NCBI GenBank assembly: GCA_035506135.1
Contig: DATJPY010000088.1
Coordinates: 62,001-126,000, forward strand
Length of the DNA: 64,000 bases
Direction: 5' to 3'
Source: DATJPY01 sp035506135
Lineage (GTDB): Bacteria; Myxococcota_A; UBA9160; PR03
The notes under the pieces were generated by a model, which did no database searches, was not told where the DNA came from, and saw only the letters and a program-made list of their open reading frames with translations. Position 1 is the first letter of the stretch. The number at the start of each line of letters is the position of its first letter. Made by a program: the position numbers and the translations under genes. Shown here piece after piece: positions 47,362 to 55,182 of this stretch.

Positions 47362-49197
47362 CTACAGGTACTGGCCCGATCGGATGTCCTCGATCGAGCG
47401 GCCTTCGTTGCGGTTGACCCCGGTGATGAGGGTGCGGACGTTGATGATCCGCTCGCCCTTGCGCCCCGAGATGCGCGCCCAGTCGTCCGGATTGGTGGTG
47501 TTCGGGAGGTCCTCGTTCTCCTTGAACTCCTCGCGCACCGCGTCGATCAGGTCGGAGAGCTGGATGCCGCGCTCCTGGTCCTCGATCAGCCGCTTCACCG
47601 CCTTCTTCTTGGCGCGGTCCACGATGTTCTGGATCATGGCGCCGCTCGCGAAGTCCTTGAAGTAGAAGATCTCGCGCTCGCCCTTGGCGTAGGTGACCTC
47701 GAGGAACTTGTTCTCCTCGGCGGTGGCGTACATGTTGTCGATCGTGTCGCGGATCAGCCCGTCGACGATCTTCTGCGGATCGCTGCCGTAGCGCTCCTCG
47801 GCGGCGCGGTGGAACGGCAGGTCGGCGCGCAGGTACTTGGTGAAGATGTCGTGCGCCGCCTTGCCGTCCGGCCGGCTCACCTTGACCTTGAGGTCGAGGC
47901 GGCCCGGGCGGAGCACCGCGGGATCGATCAGGTCCTGGCGGTTGCTGGCGCCGATCACGATCACGTTCTTCAGCGCCTCGACGCCGTCGATCTCCGACAG
48001 GAACTGCGCGACGACCGTGGCCTCCATGTCCGAGGAGATGCCCGAGCCGCGCATGCGGAACAGCGAGTCCATCTCGTCGAAGAAGATCACGACGGGGACG
48101 TTCTCGCTGGCCTTCTCGCGCGCCTTGCGGAACACCTCGCGGATCTTGTGCTCGGTCTCGCCGACGTACTTGTTCAGGAGCTCGGGGCCCTTCACGTTCA
48201 GGAAGTACGCCGCGGTCGCGCGCCCGGTGCGCTTCTCGATGCTGGTCGCAAGGCTGTTGGCGACCGCCTTCGCGATCAGCGTCTTGCCGCAGCCCGGCGG
48301 TCCGTAGAGCAGGATGCCCTTCGGCGGCGAGAGCTGGTGCTCGGCGAAGATCTCCGGGTGCAGGTACGGCAGCTCGATCGCGTCGCGCAGGATCTCGATC
48401 TGCTCGTCGAGCCCGCCGATCTTCTCGTACGTGATGTCGGGGATCTCCTCGAGCATCACCTCTTCGACGGCCGACTTGGGCATCTTCTCGAACGCGTACT
48501 GGGTGCGCGCGTCGATCATCACGTGATCGCCCGCCTTGAGCGGCTCCTGCCGCAGCGCGGACGAGAGCGTGATCACCCGCTCGTCGTCGGTGTGGCCGAG
48601 GACGATGGCGCGGCCGTCGCCGAGCAGCTCGATCACCGAGGCGATCTCGCCGCGGCTCACGTAGCCGGCCGGCTCGATCACGTTCAGGGCCTCGTTCAGC
48701 AGCACGAGCTGCCCCTCTTCGAACTGGTGCGGGTCGACCTTGGGATGGACGTTCACCCGCATCGGGCGGCCGTCGATCACGATCTCGGCGGTGCCGTCCT
48801 TGTTGGCGCGCGTGAAGACCCCGTAGCCGTTGGGCGGCGCGCAGAGCTTGTCGACCTCCTCCTTCAGGAGCTCGATCTGCTGCTTCGCCTCCTGCAGCGT
48901 GTGGACCAGCTTCTCGTTCTGGCGCTCCGCATCGGTGAGCTGCTGGCGCATCACCTGGTAGCGGCGGCGCGCGGCCTCGTACTCGGCGAGTGCTCGCTCG
49001 AGCCGGCGCCGGAACTCGGCCGAGTCGGCGCCGAAGAAGCGCAGCGCATCCTGCAGCTCGTCGACGGCGTCGCCCGGCGGTCCGCCGTCGCGCTCGGGCT
49101 CGTCGCCCGGCCGCGGCCCCGACGCGGAGATGCGTCGCATGACGTCGCGGACGAATCCCTTCCTGCCCGAGCTGCCAGAGTCGTCGAATTCGCTCAT
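47362..49197 (-). CDS. arc: Proteasomal AAA ATPase ARC/Mpa
   Basis: Hexameric unfoldase that recognises Pup and feeds the 20S core. 611 residues from ATG at 49195-49197 (GGAG site). The N-terminal coiled coil (about 60-118) binds Pup; two OB folds follow (about 120-240). The AAA module has Walker A GPPGCGKTL at 299-307, Walker B VVIFFDEMDSLF with Glu375, sensor NVIVIGASNRQDLIDPAVL and the Arg-rich RPGRLDLKVKV. The C-terminal tail ends GQYL, with the penultimate Tyr that docks into the alpha ring. The first 45 residues (Gly/Asp/Pro-rich) are not conserved. First gene of the proteasome operon. Confidence 0.97.
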   Translation of the reverse strand: MSEFDDSGSSGRKGFVRDVMRRISASGPRPGDEPERDGGPPGDAVDELQDALRFFGADSAEFRRRLERALAEYEAARRRYQVMRQQLTDAERQNEKLVHTLQEAKQQIELLKEEVDKLCAPPNGYGVFTRANKDGTAEIVIDGRPMRVNVHPKVDPHQFEEGQLVLLNEALNVIEPAGYVSRGEIASVIELLGDGRAIVLGHTDDERVITLSSALRQEPLKAGDHVMIDARTQYAFEKMPKSAVEEVMLEEIPDITYEKIGGLDEQIEILRDAIELPYLHPEIFAEHQLSPPKGILLYGPPGCGKTLIAKAVANSLATSIEKRTGRATAAYFLNVKGPELLNKYVGETEHKIREVFRKAREKASENVPVVIFFDEMDSLFRMRGSGISSDMEATVVAQFLSEIDGVEALKNVIVIGASNRQDLIDPAVLRPGRLDLKVKVSRPDGKAAHDIFTKYLRADLPFHRAAEERYGSDPQKIVDGLIRDTIDNMYATAEENKFLEVTYAKGEREIFYFKDFASGAMIQNIVDRAKKKAVKRLIEDQERGIQLSDLIDAVREEFKENEDLPNTTNPDDWARISGRKGERIINVRTLITGVNRNEGRSIEDIRSGQYL

Positions 49198-49544
49198 CGC
49201 GCCCTCTCCTCGCTCAGCGGCTCCACCCGTCGCCGAGGAAGCACCCGCCCCGTGTGTGCTGCAAGGCTCGTGCCGCCACCGATCTGCGTCCGCTCGAGAA
49301 GAACCCCACGTCGCCCGGACCGCTGCGCGTCGCAGTTGCATGCGCGAGCAGGCATCGAGGCAGCGACCGCCGTGAACCCGTCATCGGTCTGCTGCCTCTC
49401 CGTTGCGAGCGCAGCGGCCTCTGGCTGCGACACGCGGAGATCTGGCGCAAAGACCGGATTCGGTCCGGACTCGAAGCCCGACTCGAACCCCGGAACTCCG
49501 AATCTCCCGCCACCCGCGATGCCGGCCCAGCGCGTCCGATGCAT
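49194..49544 (-). CDS. Doubtful 116-residue open frame in the arc leader
   Basis: Opens with ATG 46 nt downstream of the predicted arc transcription start and its TGA overlaps the arc ATG (ATGA), a pattern seen at many real gene pairs here. The product (Arg/Gly/Ser-rich, with FESGFESGPN) matches nothing I recognise, lacks a convincing ribosome site, and could be chance in a GC-rich leader. Confidence 0.2.
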   Translation of the reverse strand: MHRTRWAGIAGGGRFGVPGFESGFESGPNPVFAPDLRVSQPEAAALATERQQTDDGFTAVAASMPARACNCDAQRSGRRGVLLERTQIGGGTSLAAHTGRVLPRRRVEPLSEERAR

Positions 49545-49565
49545 CTCGCCGAGGACTCGAAAGCT

Positions 49566-49579
49566 GTTGAAATTTCAAC
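49566..49579. promoter_or_regulatory. 14-bp perfect palindrome, candidate operator for the proteasome operon
   Basis: GTTGAAATTTCAAC is a perfect palindrome, flanked by CGAAA on one side and TTTCG on the other, giving a near-palindrome of about 30 bp in a GC-rich background. It lies about 10-25 nt downstream of the expected transcription start of the minus-strand promoter, a usual place for a repressor site. The regulator is unknown. Confidence 0.5.
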
Positions 49580-49595
49580 CGTTTCGGGCATCGTG

Positions 49596-49623
49596 AGCAT
49601 ATCAGAGCACCTCGGGGTGTCAA
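49596..49623 (-). promoter_or_regulatory. Predicted sigma70-type promoter of the arc-dop-pup-prcB-prcA-pafA operon
   Basis: On the minus strand TTGACA (49618-49623) and TATGCT (49596-49601) are 16 nt apart, and TGA before the -10 box forms an extended -10 (TGATATGCT). It is the best promoter match in the window. No other gene start lies between it and arc, except the doubtful 116-residue frame. Confidence 0.65.
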
Positions 49624-49642
49624 GCAGCCGCGCTGCGTTCGG

Positions 49643-49669
49643 GCCCGTCTCGTCACCCCGGAGACGGGC
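49643..49669 (-). terminator. Hairpin downstream of lolA, possible terminator without T-run
   Basis: GCCCGTCTC (49643-49651) and GAGACGGGC (49661-49669) form a perfect 9-bp stem with a 9-nt loop, between the lolA end and the arc promoter. No run of T follows, so factor-independent termination is doubtful. Confidence 0.3.
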
Positions 49670-49972
49670 TCGATCCGCCGGGGAAGCGAGCGGCGGTGTC
49701 GGGTTTCGTTCGCGACGCACTCCAGTTTGTCGCTCCTACCGCGAAGTTGTTCGCTCCCGGGGGGGCGGGGACGGCCGTGCGCTCCGAGGGCTCCGCAGAA
49801 CGGGACGACTCGATGCACGCCACCTGCCAATCGAAGATGCGAAGCTGCGCACCGGAGAGCCGCAATTTTGACGCGAGCGTCGGGGTGCCATCGCTCGACA
49901 CGCGCGCTTGTGCGCAGCGCGCTGCAGCGCGAGCGACGGCATGGGAAGCGGCTTGCCGCGTTTGGAGAAACG

Positions 49973-50044
49973 GCAGGGCGCGCAGCGCCTGGCCCTCTGA
50001 ATCATCAGGCAGGGCGCGCAGCGCCTGGCCCTCTGATCGATGAG
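49973..50044 (-). repeat. Two tandem 36-nt family 1 repeats next to the lolA stop
   Basis: As given on the plus strand, units 49973-50008 and 50009-50044 both begin GCAGGGCGCGCAGCGCCTGG and continue CCCTCTGA; the second diverges in its last 8 nt. The first 28 nt match the ispE copies (7296-7367) with only 2 differences. They end 9 nt short of the lolA stop codon. Confidence 0.85.
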
Positions 50045-50053
50045 ACCGGGGCG

Positions 50054-50767
50054 TCACGGTGGCGATTGGGGCAGGGTCAGCACCTTGGTGCCCGCGGGCG
50101 GTGCGAAACGAAAGAGCCCGGGATCCGGCTTGGTGTTCGCGCGCAGGTCGCTGAGCGCGATCCGGGTGCGGTTGCCGAGCAGGTCCACCACCACGGTCTC
50201 CCGAACCGCCCCGGTCTTCGGGTCGGCGCGCAGCTCGAGGCGCTCGTACTGCGAGTCGCGGCGCGGCGTCAGGACGAGCTGCACCTCCTTCGCGCCGCAG
50301 CCACTGGCAGCGACCTCGAACTCGTCGAGCAGGCGGCCCTCGCCGAGCAGGAATTGGATCGCCGCACCCGAGAGGTAGCCGGGTCCGAGCGGGAGCTCCT
50401 GGACCTCGTGCGCCTGGGGGTCGTAGATCCAGAGCATCTTGCCGTCGCTCACCACCAGGCTCGGTGCGGGCGACTGGTAGGACCAGCGCATCCGGCCGGG
50501 CTTGGCGAACAGCACCTCGCCGCGCGACTCGAGCGCGCCGCCCCCGGCGCCGCCGAGCGAGACCCGCTCGGTGGTCTGGACGAAGCGGGCGCGCAGGTCC
50601 CGGATCGCGTCGTAGTGCTGCTGCACCCGCTGGGCGACGGCATCGGCGCAGGCGGAATCGGTCGACTCGGCGGGCGCCGAACGGGCAGCCGTCGCGAGCA
50701 GCAGCGCTGCGAACGCGATGCAGGCTGATTCGCGCATGGGCCTTCGACGCCGCCCGCGGCGGCTCAT
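50054..50767 (-). CDS. lolA: Outer membrane lipoprotein carrier protein LolA
   Basis: Periplasmic chaperone moving lipoproteins from LolCDE to LolB. 237 residues: signal peptide (after an Arg-rich start, ACIAFAALLLATAARSAPA), then ACADAVAQRVQQHYDAIRDL, LRARFVQTTERVSLGG, GEVLFAKPGRMRWSYQSPAP, DGKMLWIYDPQAHEVQ and a late FAPPAGTKVL. ATG at 50767 overlaps the ftsK stop (ATGA); ATG at 50737 is an alternative with a shorter n-region. The ftsK-lolA order is common in proteobacteria. Confidence 0.92.
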   Translation of the reverse strand: MSRRGRRRRPMRESACIAFAALLLATAARSAPAESTDSACADAVAQRVQQHYDAIRDLRARFVQTTERVSLGGAGGGALESRGEVLFAKPGRMRWSYQSPAPSLVVSDGKMLWIYDPQAHEVQELPLGPGYLSGAAIQFLLGEGRLLDEFEVAASGCGAKEVQLVLTPRRDSQYERLELRADPKTGAVRETVVVDLLGNRTRIALSDLRANTKPDPGLFRFAPPAGTKVLTLPQSPP

Positions 50768-53238
50768 TCGGCCTCGATCGGCCGGACGAAGACCTCGCGC
50801 GGCTTGGGGCCGTCCTGGGGTCCGACGATGCCTTCGTTCTCCATCTGCTCGATCATCCGCGCAGCGCGGTTGTAGCCGACCTTGAGCCGGCGCTGGATGT
50901 ACGAGATCGAGGCGTTGCGCGTCTCGGCGACGATCTCGATGGCGCGGTCGTAGAGGTCGTCGACGTCCTCTCCGCGCTCCTCCTTCTGCTCGCTCTCCTG
51001 CCGCGCGCGCAGCAGCGTCTCGTCGAACTGCGGGGCGCCCTGCTGGCGCAGGAACGCGACGAGCTCCCCGACCTCCTTCTCCGAGACGTAGGCGCCGTGG
51101 ATGCGCTGCAGCTTCGAGGTGCCCGGCGGCAGGTAGAGCATGTCGCCCTGGCCGAGCAGGTGCTCGGCGCCGTTCTGGTCCATGATGGTGCGCGAGTCGG
51201 TGCGCGAGGACACCTGGAAGGAGATGCGCGAGGGGAAGTTGGCCTTGATCACGCCGGTGAGCACGTCGACGCTGGGACGCTGGGTGGCAAGCACGAGGTG
51301 GATGCCGGCCGCACGCGCCATCTGCGCCAGCCGCTGGAGCGCCTCCTCGACGTCGCGCGCCGACACCACCATCAGGTCGGCCAGCTCGTCGATGACCACC
51401 ACGATGTAGGGGATGCGCTGGAGGGGGACCTCGACGGCCTCCTCCTCGCCGGGCCGCGGCCGCAGCCGCAGCGCGGTGTGGCCGTCCGCCAGCCGCTCGT
51501 CGACGCGCTCGTTGAACTGCTCGATGTTGCGGACGCCGAGCGCCGCCATCATCCGATAGCGCTCCTCCATCTTGGCGACGATGCCCGCGAGGGCCGCCGC
51601 GGCGCGCTTCGGATTGGTGACGACGTCCGCGATCAGGTGCGGGATGCCCTCGTAGATCGAGAGCTCGAGGATCTTCGGGTCGATGAGCAGGAGCTTCAGG
51701 TCCGCCGGCGAGGCGCGGAACAGGATCGAGCAGAGCAGCGAGTTCAGGAACACGCTCTTGCCGGTGCCGGTGGCCCCGGCGACCAGCAGGTGCGGCATCT
51801 TGGCGAGGTCGGCCTCCACCGGATTTCCGAAGATGTCCTTGCCGAGCGCGAGCGTCAGCTTGGACCGGCTCTTGCGGAAGTTCTCCGACTCGAGCAGGTC
51901 GCGGATGTAGACGATGTCGCGCTCGGGATTCGGGATCTCGATCCCCACGACCGACTTGCCCGGCAGCGGCGCGATGATGCGCACCGAGAGCGCGCGCAGC
52001 GCGAGCGCCAGGTCGTCGGCGAGGTTCGTGATGCGGTTCACCTTGACGCCGGAGCCGGGCTCGAACTCGTACATCGTGATGACGGGGCCCGGGTGCACCG
52101 TGACGACGCGCCCGAGCACGCCGAAGTCGGCGAGCTTCTTCTCGAGGATCCGCGAGTTCATGATCAGGCTGTCGCGGTCGTAGCTGCGCCCGACCTCCGG
52201 AGGCCGCTGGAAGATCGAGAGGTCCGGGAACTCGTAGGGCCCCTGCGGCGTGCGCTCGGCGAAGACGAACGCCTCCTGCTCGGGGGCCTTGCTCTTGCGC
52301 TCCCCGCGGTGGTCGACGATGTGCGGCTCCTCGCGATCGCCACGGCGCGCCGCTCGCTGCGGGAGGCTGGCCGCGGGCAGCACCGGCGCGGGGATCTCGG
52401 CCGGGATCGCCTCCTCGGCGGCCATCGCGGGCTCCGTCGCCTCCCGCGCCGTCTGCGCCGAGGCGGCCGCCGCCTCGGCGCGGCGCGCGCGCTGCGCGCG
52501 CCGCACGGCGAGCGACTGCCAGCTCCGCCGCAGCGCCGCGCGCAGCCGCACGGCGCCGGAGGCAGCCGCTGCCCCGGTGCGTGCGAGCGCGGCGCCGATC
52601 GCGCCGAGCGCGACGCGGGCGGCACCCGCGATCGCGACCGACGCCGCCACGAGCCCTCTCGCGATGCGACGGGCGACGGCGTTCGCCACCCGCAGCGCGC
52701 TGCCCGTCGGGATGCCGAGCACGGCGAGCGCACCCGCCGTCGCGCAGAGCAGGTTGAGCAGCAGAGCGCCCCAGAGGCTCAGCAGCATGCGCTCGACCGA
52801 GCAGAGCCAGACGCCGAGCACGCTGCCCTCGTCCGCGAAGCCCCGGCCCGCGACCGCGTGCAGGAGGGACGGGAAGGTCGCGAGCGAGACCAGGAGCAGC
52901 GCGGCGCCGGTCCAGAAGCGCGCCCGGGGCGCCCCGCGGCCCAGCAGCAGGCGGCCGCCGACCACCACGGCGACCGCGACGAGCACGGCACCGCCCCAGC
53001 CCGTCGAGCGGCGCAGCAGGCCGGCCAGCGTCGCACCGACGGCGCCGGCCCCGTTGGCGACGGCGGTGAGCCGGAACAGCGGATCGGACGGCGTATACGT
53101 CGCCAGCGCCAGGGCGGCGAGCGCCGCCAGCGCGATCAGCACCAGACCGAACGACTCGGCGGCGAAGCGGCCGAGCGGCGAGTCGCCGCCCGTGCGGCTC
53201 GAGCCCGAGCGGCGGCGACGCGTGCCTGCTCTAGCCAC
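50764..53238 (-). CDS. ftsK: DNA translocase FtsK
   Basis: Septal ATPase that pumps chromosomal DNA and aids dimer resolution. 824 residues from GTG at 53236-53238. Membrane helices lie within the first 170 residues (LVLIALAALAALALATY, TGAALLLVSLATFPSLLH), then an Ala/Arg-rich linker to about 330. The motor has the alpha/beta region VVTVHPGPVITMYEFEPGSG, Walker A LVAGATGTGKSVFLNSLL, and ATQRPSVDVLTGVIKANFPS; a C-terminal winged gamma domain (ASISYIQRRLKVGYNRAARM) would read KOPS-like sites. Full length with a shorter linker than E. coli. Confidence 0.96.
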   Translation of the reverse strand: MARAGTRRRRSGSSRTGGDSPLGRFAAESFGLVLIALAALAALALATYTPSDPLFRLTAVANGAGAVGATLAGLLRRSTGWGGAVLVAVAVVVGGRLLLGRGAPRARFWTGAALLLVSLATFPSLLHAVAGRGFADEGSVLGVWLCSVERMLLSLWGALLLNLLCATAGALAVLGIPTGSALRVANAVARRIARGLVAASVAIAGAARVALGAIGAALARTGAAAASGAVRLRAALRRSWQSLAVRRAQRARRAEAAAASAQTAREATEPAMAAEEAIPAEIPAPVLPAASLPQRAARRGDREEPHIVDHRGERKSKAPEQEAFVFAERTPQGPYEFPDLSIFQRPPEVGRSYDRDSLIMNSRILEKKLADFGVLGRVVTVHPGPVITMYEFEPGSGVKVNRITNLADDLALALRALSVRIIAPLPGKSVVGIEIPNPERDIVYIRDLLESENFRKSRSKLTLALGKDIFGNPVEADLAKMPHLLVAGATGTGKSVFLNSLLCSILFRASPADLKLLLIDPKILELSIYEGIPHLIADVVTNPKRAAAALAGIVAKMEERYRMMAALGVRNIEQFNERVDERLADGHTALRLRPRPGEEEAVEVPLQRIPYIVVVIDELADLMVVSARDVEEALQRLAQMARAAGIHLVLATQRPSVDVLTGVIKANFPSRISFQVSSRTDSRTIMDQNGAEHLLGQGDMLYLPPGTSKLQRIHGAYVSEKEVGELVAFLRQQGAPQFDETLLRARQESEQKEERGEDVDDLYDRAIEIVAETRNASISYIQRRLKVGYNRAARMIEQMENEGIVGPQDGPKPREVFVRPIEAE

Positions 53239-53372
53239 GGAGCCGCACCCGGCCGACGCCGCCCCGAGCGCACCGGCTCGCGCGCCTCGCGACGAAATTC
53301 GCAGCGATGAGCAAGTCCCTCACCCCCCGGGAGGGAATCCCGCACGAGGGTACCGGCGGCGTGCGCAGGGCG

Positions 53373-54137
53373 TCAAGCCGAGGAGGTGCTGGCGGACTCC
53401 TCGGGCACGGGCTCGATCACCGGCGGACCCTGATAGCCGACGTCGTAGCCCTGGATGATCGCGCTCCGCACGCGGTCCTTCAGACCCTGGCGCTCGGCGA
53501 TGCCGAGGCCGCGCGTCGGGATCGGCTTGCCGTAGGTGATCTTCACGGCGCCCGGATGCACGGTGAGGCTTCCCTTCGGCGTGATCCGCTGGCTCCCGGA
53601 GACCGTGATCGGGACGATCGGCACCTGCGCCGCGACCGCGAGGTGGAACGGGCCGCTCTTGAACGGCCGCAGGCTCCCCGTCGGGCTGCGCGTGCCCTCG
53701 GGAAAGACGATCACGCTCACGCCCGAGCGGATGCGCTCGGCGGCGCGCTCGAGGCTCCTTACCGCCTTCTCCCGATGGCCGCGGTCGATGATGATGTGGC
53801 CCGACGTGTAGAGCGACCAGCCGAAGAACGGGACCCGCACCAGCTCCTTCTTCGCCACGAAGCGCCATACCTGGGAGCGCGGCAGGGTGGAGACGATCGC
53901 CGCGATGTCGACCAGGCTCTGGTGGTTCGACATCAGGATCACGGGCGCCCGGGTCGGGACGTTCTCGAGGCCGTCGACGTCGACGCGGATCCGGAAGGTC
54001 GCGAGGATCCAGCGCACCCAGGTGCGTCCCAGCGGGAGCATCAGGCGGCCGCCGTCGAAGAAGCTGGAGACGATCACCGGTACGCCGATGACGACGGTGT
54101 AGAGGCCGACCAGAGCGAGGCGCAGGGCGTTGGCCAT
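53373..54137 (-). CDS. plsC: 1-acyl-sn-glycerol-3-phosphate acyltransferase
   Basis: Acylates lysophosphatidic acid to phosphatidic acid at the inner membrane. About 254 residues with an N-terminal hydrophobic segment (LALVGLYTVVIGVPVIVSSF), catalytic HX4D box in MSNHQSLVDIAAIV, the acceptor motif VIVFPEGTRSPTGSLRPFKS and VPIVPITVSGS. GTG at 54140 directly precedes ATG 54137; the ATG is preferred. Start lies 142 nt from ssb, divergent. Confidence 0.93.
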   Translation of the reverse strand: MANALRLALVGLYTVVIGVPVIVSSFFDGGRLMLPLGRTWVRWILATFRIRVDVDGLENVPTRAPVILMSNHQSLVDIAAIVSTLPRSQVWRFVAKKELVRVPFFGWSLYTSGHIIIDRGHREKAVRSLERAAERIRSGVSVIVFPEGTRSPTGSLRPFKSGPFHLAVAAQVPIVPITVSGSQRITPKGSLTVHPGAVKITYGKPIPTRGLGIAERQGLKDRVRSAIIQGYDVGYQGPPVIEPVPEESASTSSA

Positions 54138-54203
54138 CACCTCTCAGCCGCGCAGGAGAGATGGCGAGATGCTAGGGATTGGCGAGAAGGCGTGTCAACG
54201 CGC

Positions 54204-54232
54204 TTGACGCCGCGCGACATCGCGGGAATGAT
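54204..54232 (+). promoter_or_regulatory. Predicted promoter of ssb
   Basis: TTGACG at 54204-54209 and AATGAT at 54227-54232, 17 nt apart, 48 nt before the ssb start. The -35 box is part of a TCAA-CGCGC-TTGA inverted repeat at 54195-54207 that could be an operator. Confidence 0.4.
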
Positions 54233-54279
54233 GGCGCTCTCACCCCCTCACCCCTTCCTCCCGACGGAGAACTCCCCTC

Positions 54280-54705
54280 ATGGCAGGCGTCAACAAGGTC
54301 ATCCTGGTCGGAAACCTGGGTCGCGATCCGGAGCTTCGATACACGAAGAGCGGGCAGGCGGTGGCGAACTTCACGCTCGCGACGACGGAGAACTGGACGC
54401 GCGACGGGAATCGCGAGGAGCGCACCGAGTGGCATCGCGTGGTCGCTTGGGGCAAGACGGCGGAGCTGTGCACGCAGTATCTGACCAAGGGACGCACGGT
54501 CTACATCGAAGGTCAGATCCGCACGCGCGAGTGGGAAGACAAGGAAGGCCACAAGCGCCAGACCACCGAGGTGCACGCCCAGACGGTGCAGTTCCTCGGC
54601 TCGGGGCAGCGCGGCGGCGCGCCGCAGCGCGGCCAGGAGGAGCACGGTGCGGCTGGGGACGGGCCGGCACAGACTCCGCCCGCCGACGACGAGATTCCGT
54701 TCTAG
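54280..54705 (+). CDS. ssb: Single-stranded DNA-binding protein
   Basis: Coats ssDNA in replication, repair and recombination. 141 residues: OB fold residues 1-110 (NKVILVGNLGRDPELRYTKS, VANFTLATTENW, ERTEWHRVVAWGKTAELC, VYIEGQIRTREWEDKEGH), a short Gly/Gln-rich linker, and the acidic interaction tip PADDEIPF. Monocistronic by appearance; a radC gene nearby is on the other strand. Confidence 0.97.
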   Translation: MAGVNKVILVGNLGRDPELRYTKSGQAVANFTLATTENWTRDGNREERTEWHRVVAWGKTAELCTQYLTKGRTVYIEGQIRTREWEDKEGHKRQTTEVHAQTVQFLGSGQRGGAPQRGQEEHGAAGDGPAQTPPADDEIPF

Positions 54706-54726
54706 AACGGAGGTCGTCGGGCGCGG

Positions 54727-55122
54727 TCACCGACCCGCGCGCAGGCGCCGCACCAGCGCGTCGATCCGGCCGCGCGCGTCGGGGCTCAGGTGCTCGAACT
54801 CGACGCCCATGCCGGCGGGGCCCTCGTCGGACGCGGCCTGCACCCAGGCCACGCGGCCGCGGGCGTGGATCGGCTCTTCGCTGCCCGGGAGCTGGAAGGT
54901 GAGCGCCACCCGCGTGTCGGTCGGCGAGGGCGTCTCGGTCTCGATGAAGAGGCCGCCCTCGTTGACGTTGCGGGTGAACTCCGAGAAGAGGGCGTCGACC
55001 GTCGAGTAGCAGACGCGGACCAGCAGCGGAGAGCGCGGCGAGCGCCGCCGTTCGATCTGCGTCTCGATCTCGACCGTCTTGGAATCGCCACCGCCGTCGA
55101 CGCGCTCGACCGCCTCGGCCAT
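54727..55122 (-). CDS. PilZ domain protein
   Basis: A 131-residue protein consisting mainly of one PilZ domain: RRRSPRSPLLVRVCY carries the RxxxR c-di-GMP-binding motif variant (RRRSPR), then FTRNVNEGGLFIETET with the NxSxxG-type motif as NVNEGG, and GRVAWVQAASDEGPAGMGVE. This resembles the stand-alone PilZ subfamily common in Myxococcota. The Glu in NEGG instead of Ser may weaken binding. With the HD-GYP protein at 34898 it hints at c-di-GMP signalling in this cell. Confidence 0.85.
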   Translation of the reverse strand: MAEAVERVDGGGDSKTVEIETQIERRRSPRSPLLVRVCYSTVDALFSEFTRNVNEGGLFIETETPSPTDTRVALTFQLPGSEEPIHARGRVAWVQAASDEGPAGMGVEFEHLSPDARGRIDALVRRLRAGR

Positions 55123-55182
55123 GACTCGCTCCTTTTCGGGCCTCCTCCGAAGGCCAACGAATCTGCCCCCTTGGAATCGCTT

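Larger units (their letters stand above)
49198..50053. other. 856-nt region without a confident gene, between lolA and arc
   Basis: Holds, from the arc side: the long arc leader, the palindrome at 49566-49579, the arc promoter, a 9-bp hairpin at 49643-49669, a stretch of about 300 nt with no recognisable content, and two family 1 repeats at 49973-50044 next to the lolA stop. Several frames stay open on both strands but their products look random; a decayed gene is possible. Confidence 0.6.

Noticed and set aside
49254..49871. Plus-strand frame of 205 codons upstream of the proteasome operon
   Set aside because: Runs antisense through the arc promoter and palindrome, has no ribosome site, and its product looks random.
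52490..52530. GC-rich palindrome GCGCGCGCTGCGCGCGC inside ftsK
   Set aside because: Lies in the Ala/Arg-rich linker coding region and is explained by codon composition.
53307..54902. Plus-strand frame of 531 codons across plsC and ssb
   Set aside because: Antisense to plsC and out of frame with ssb; no recognisable domain.
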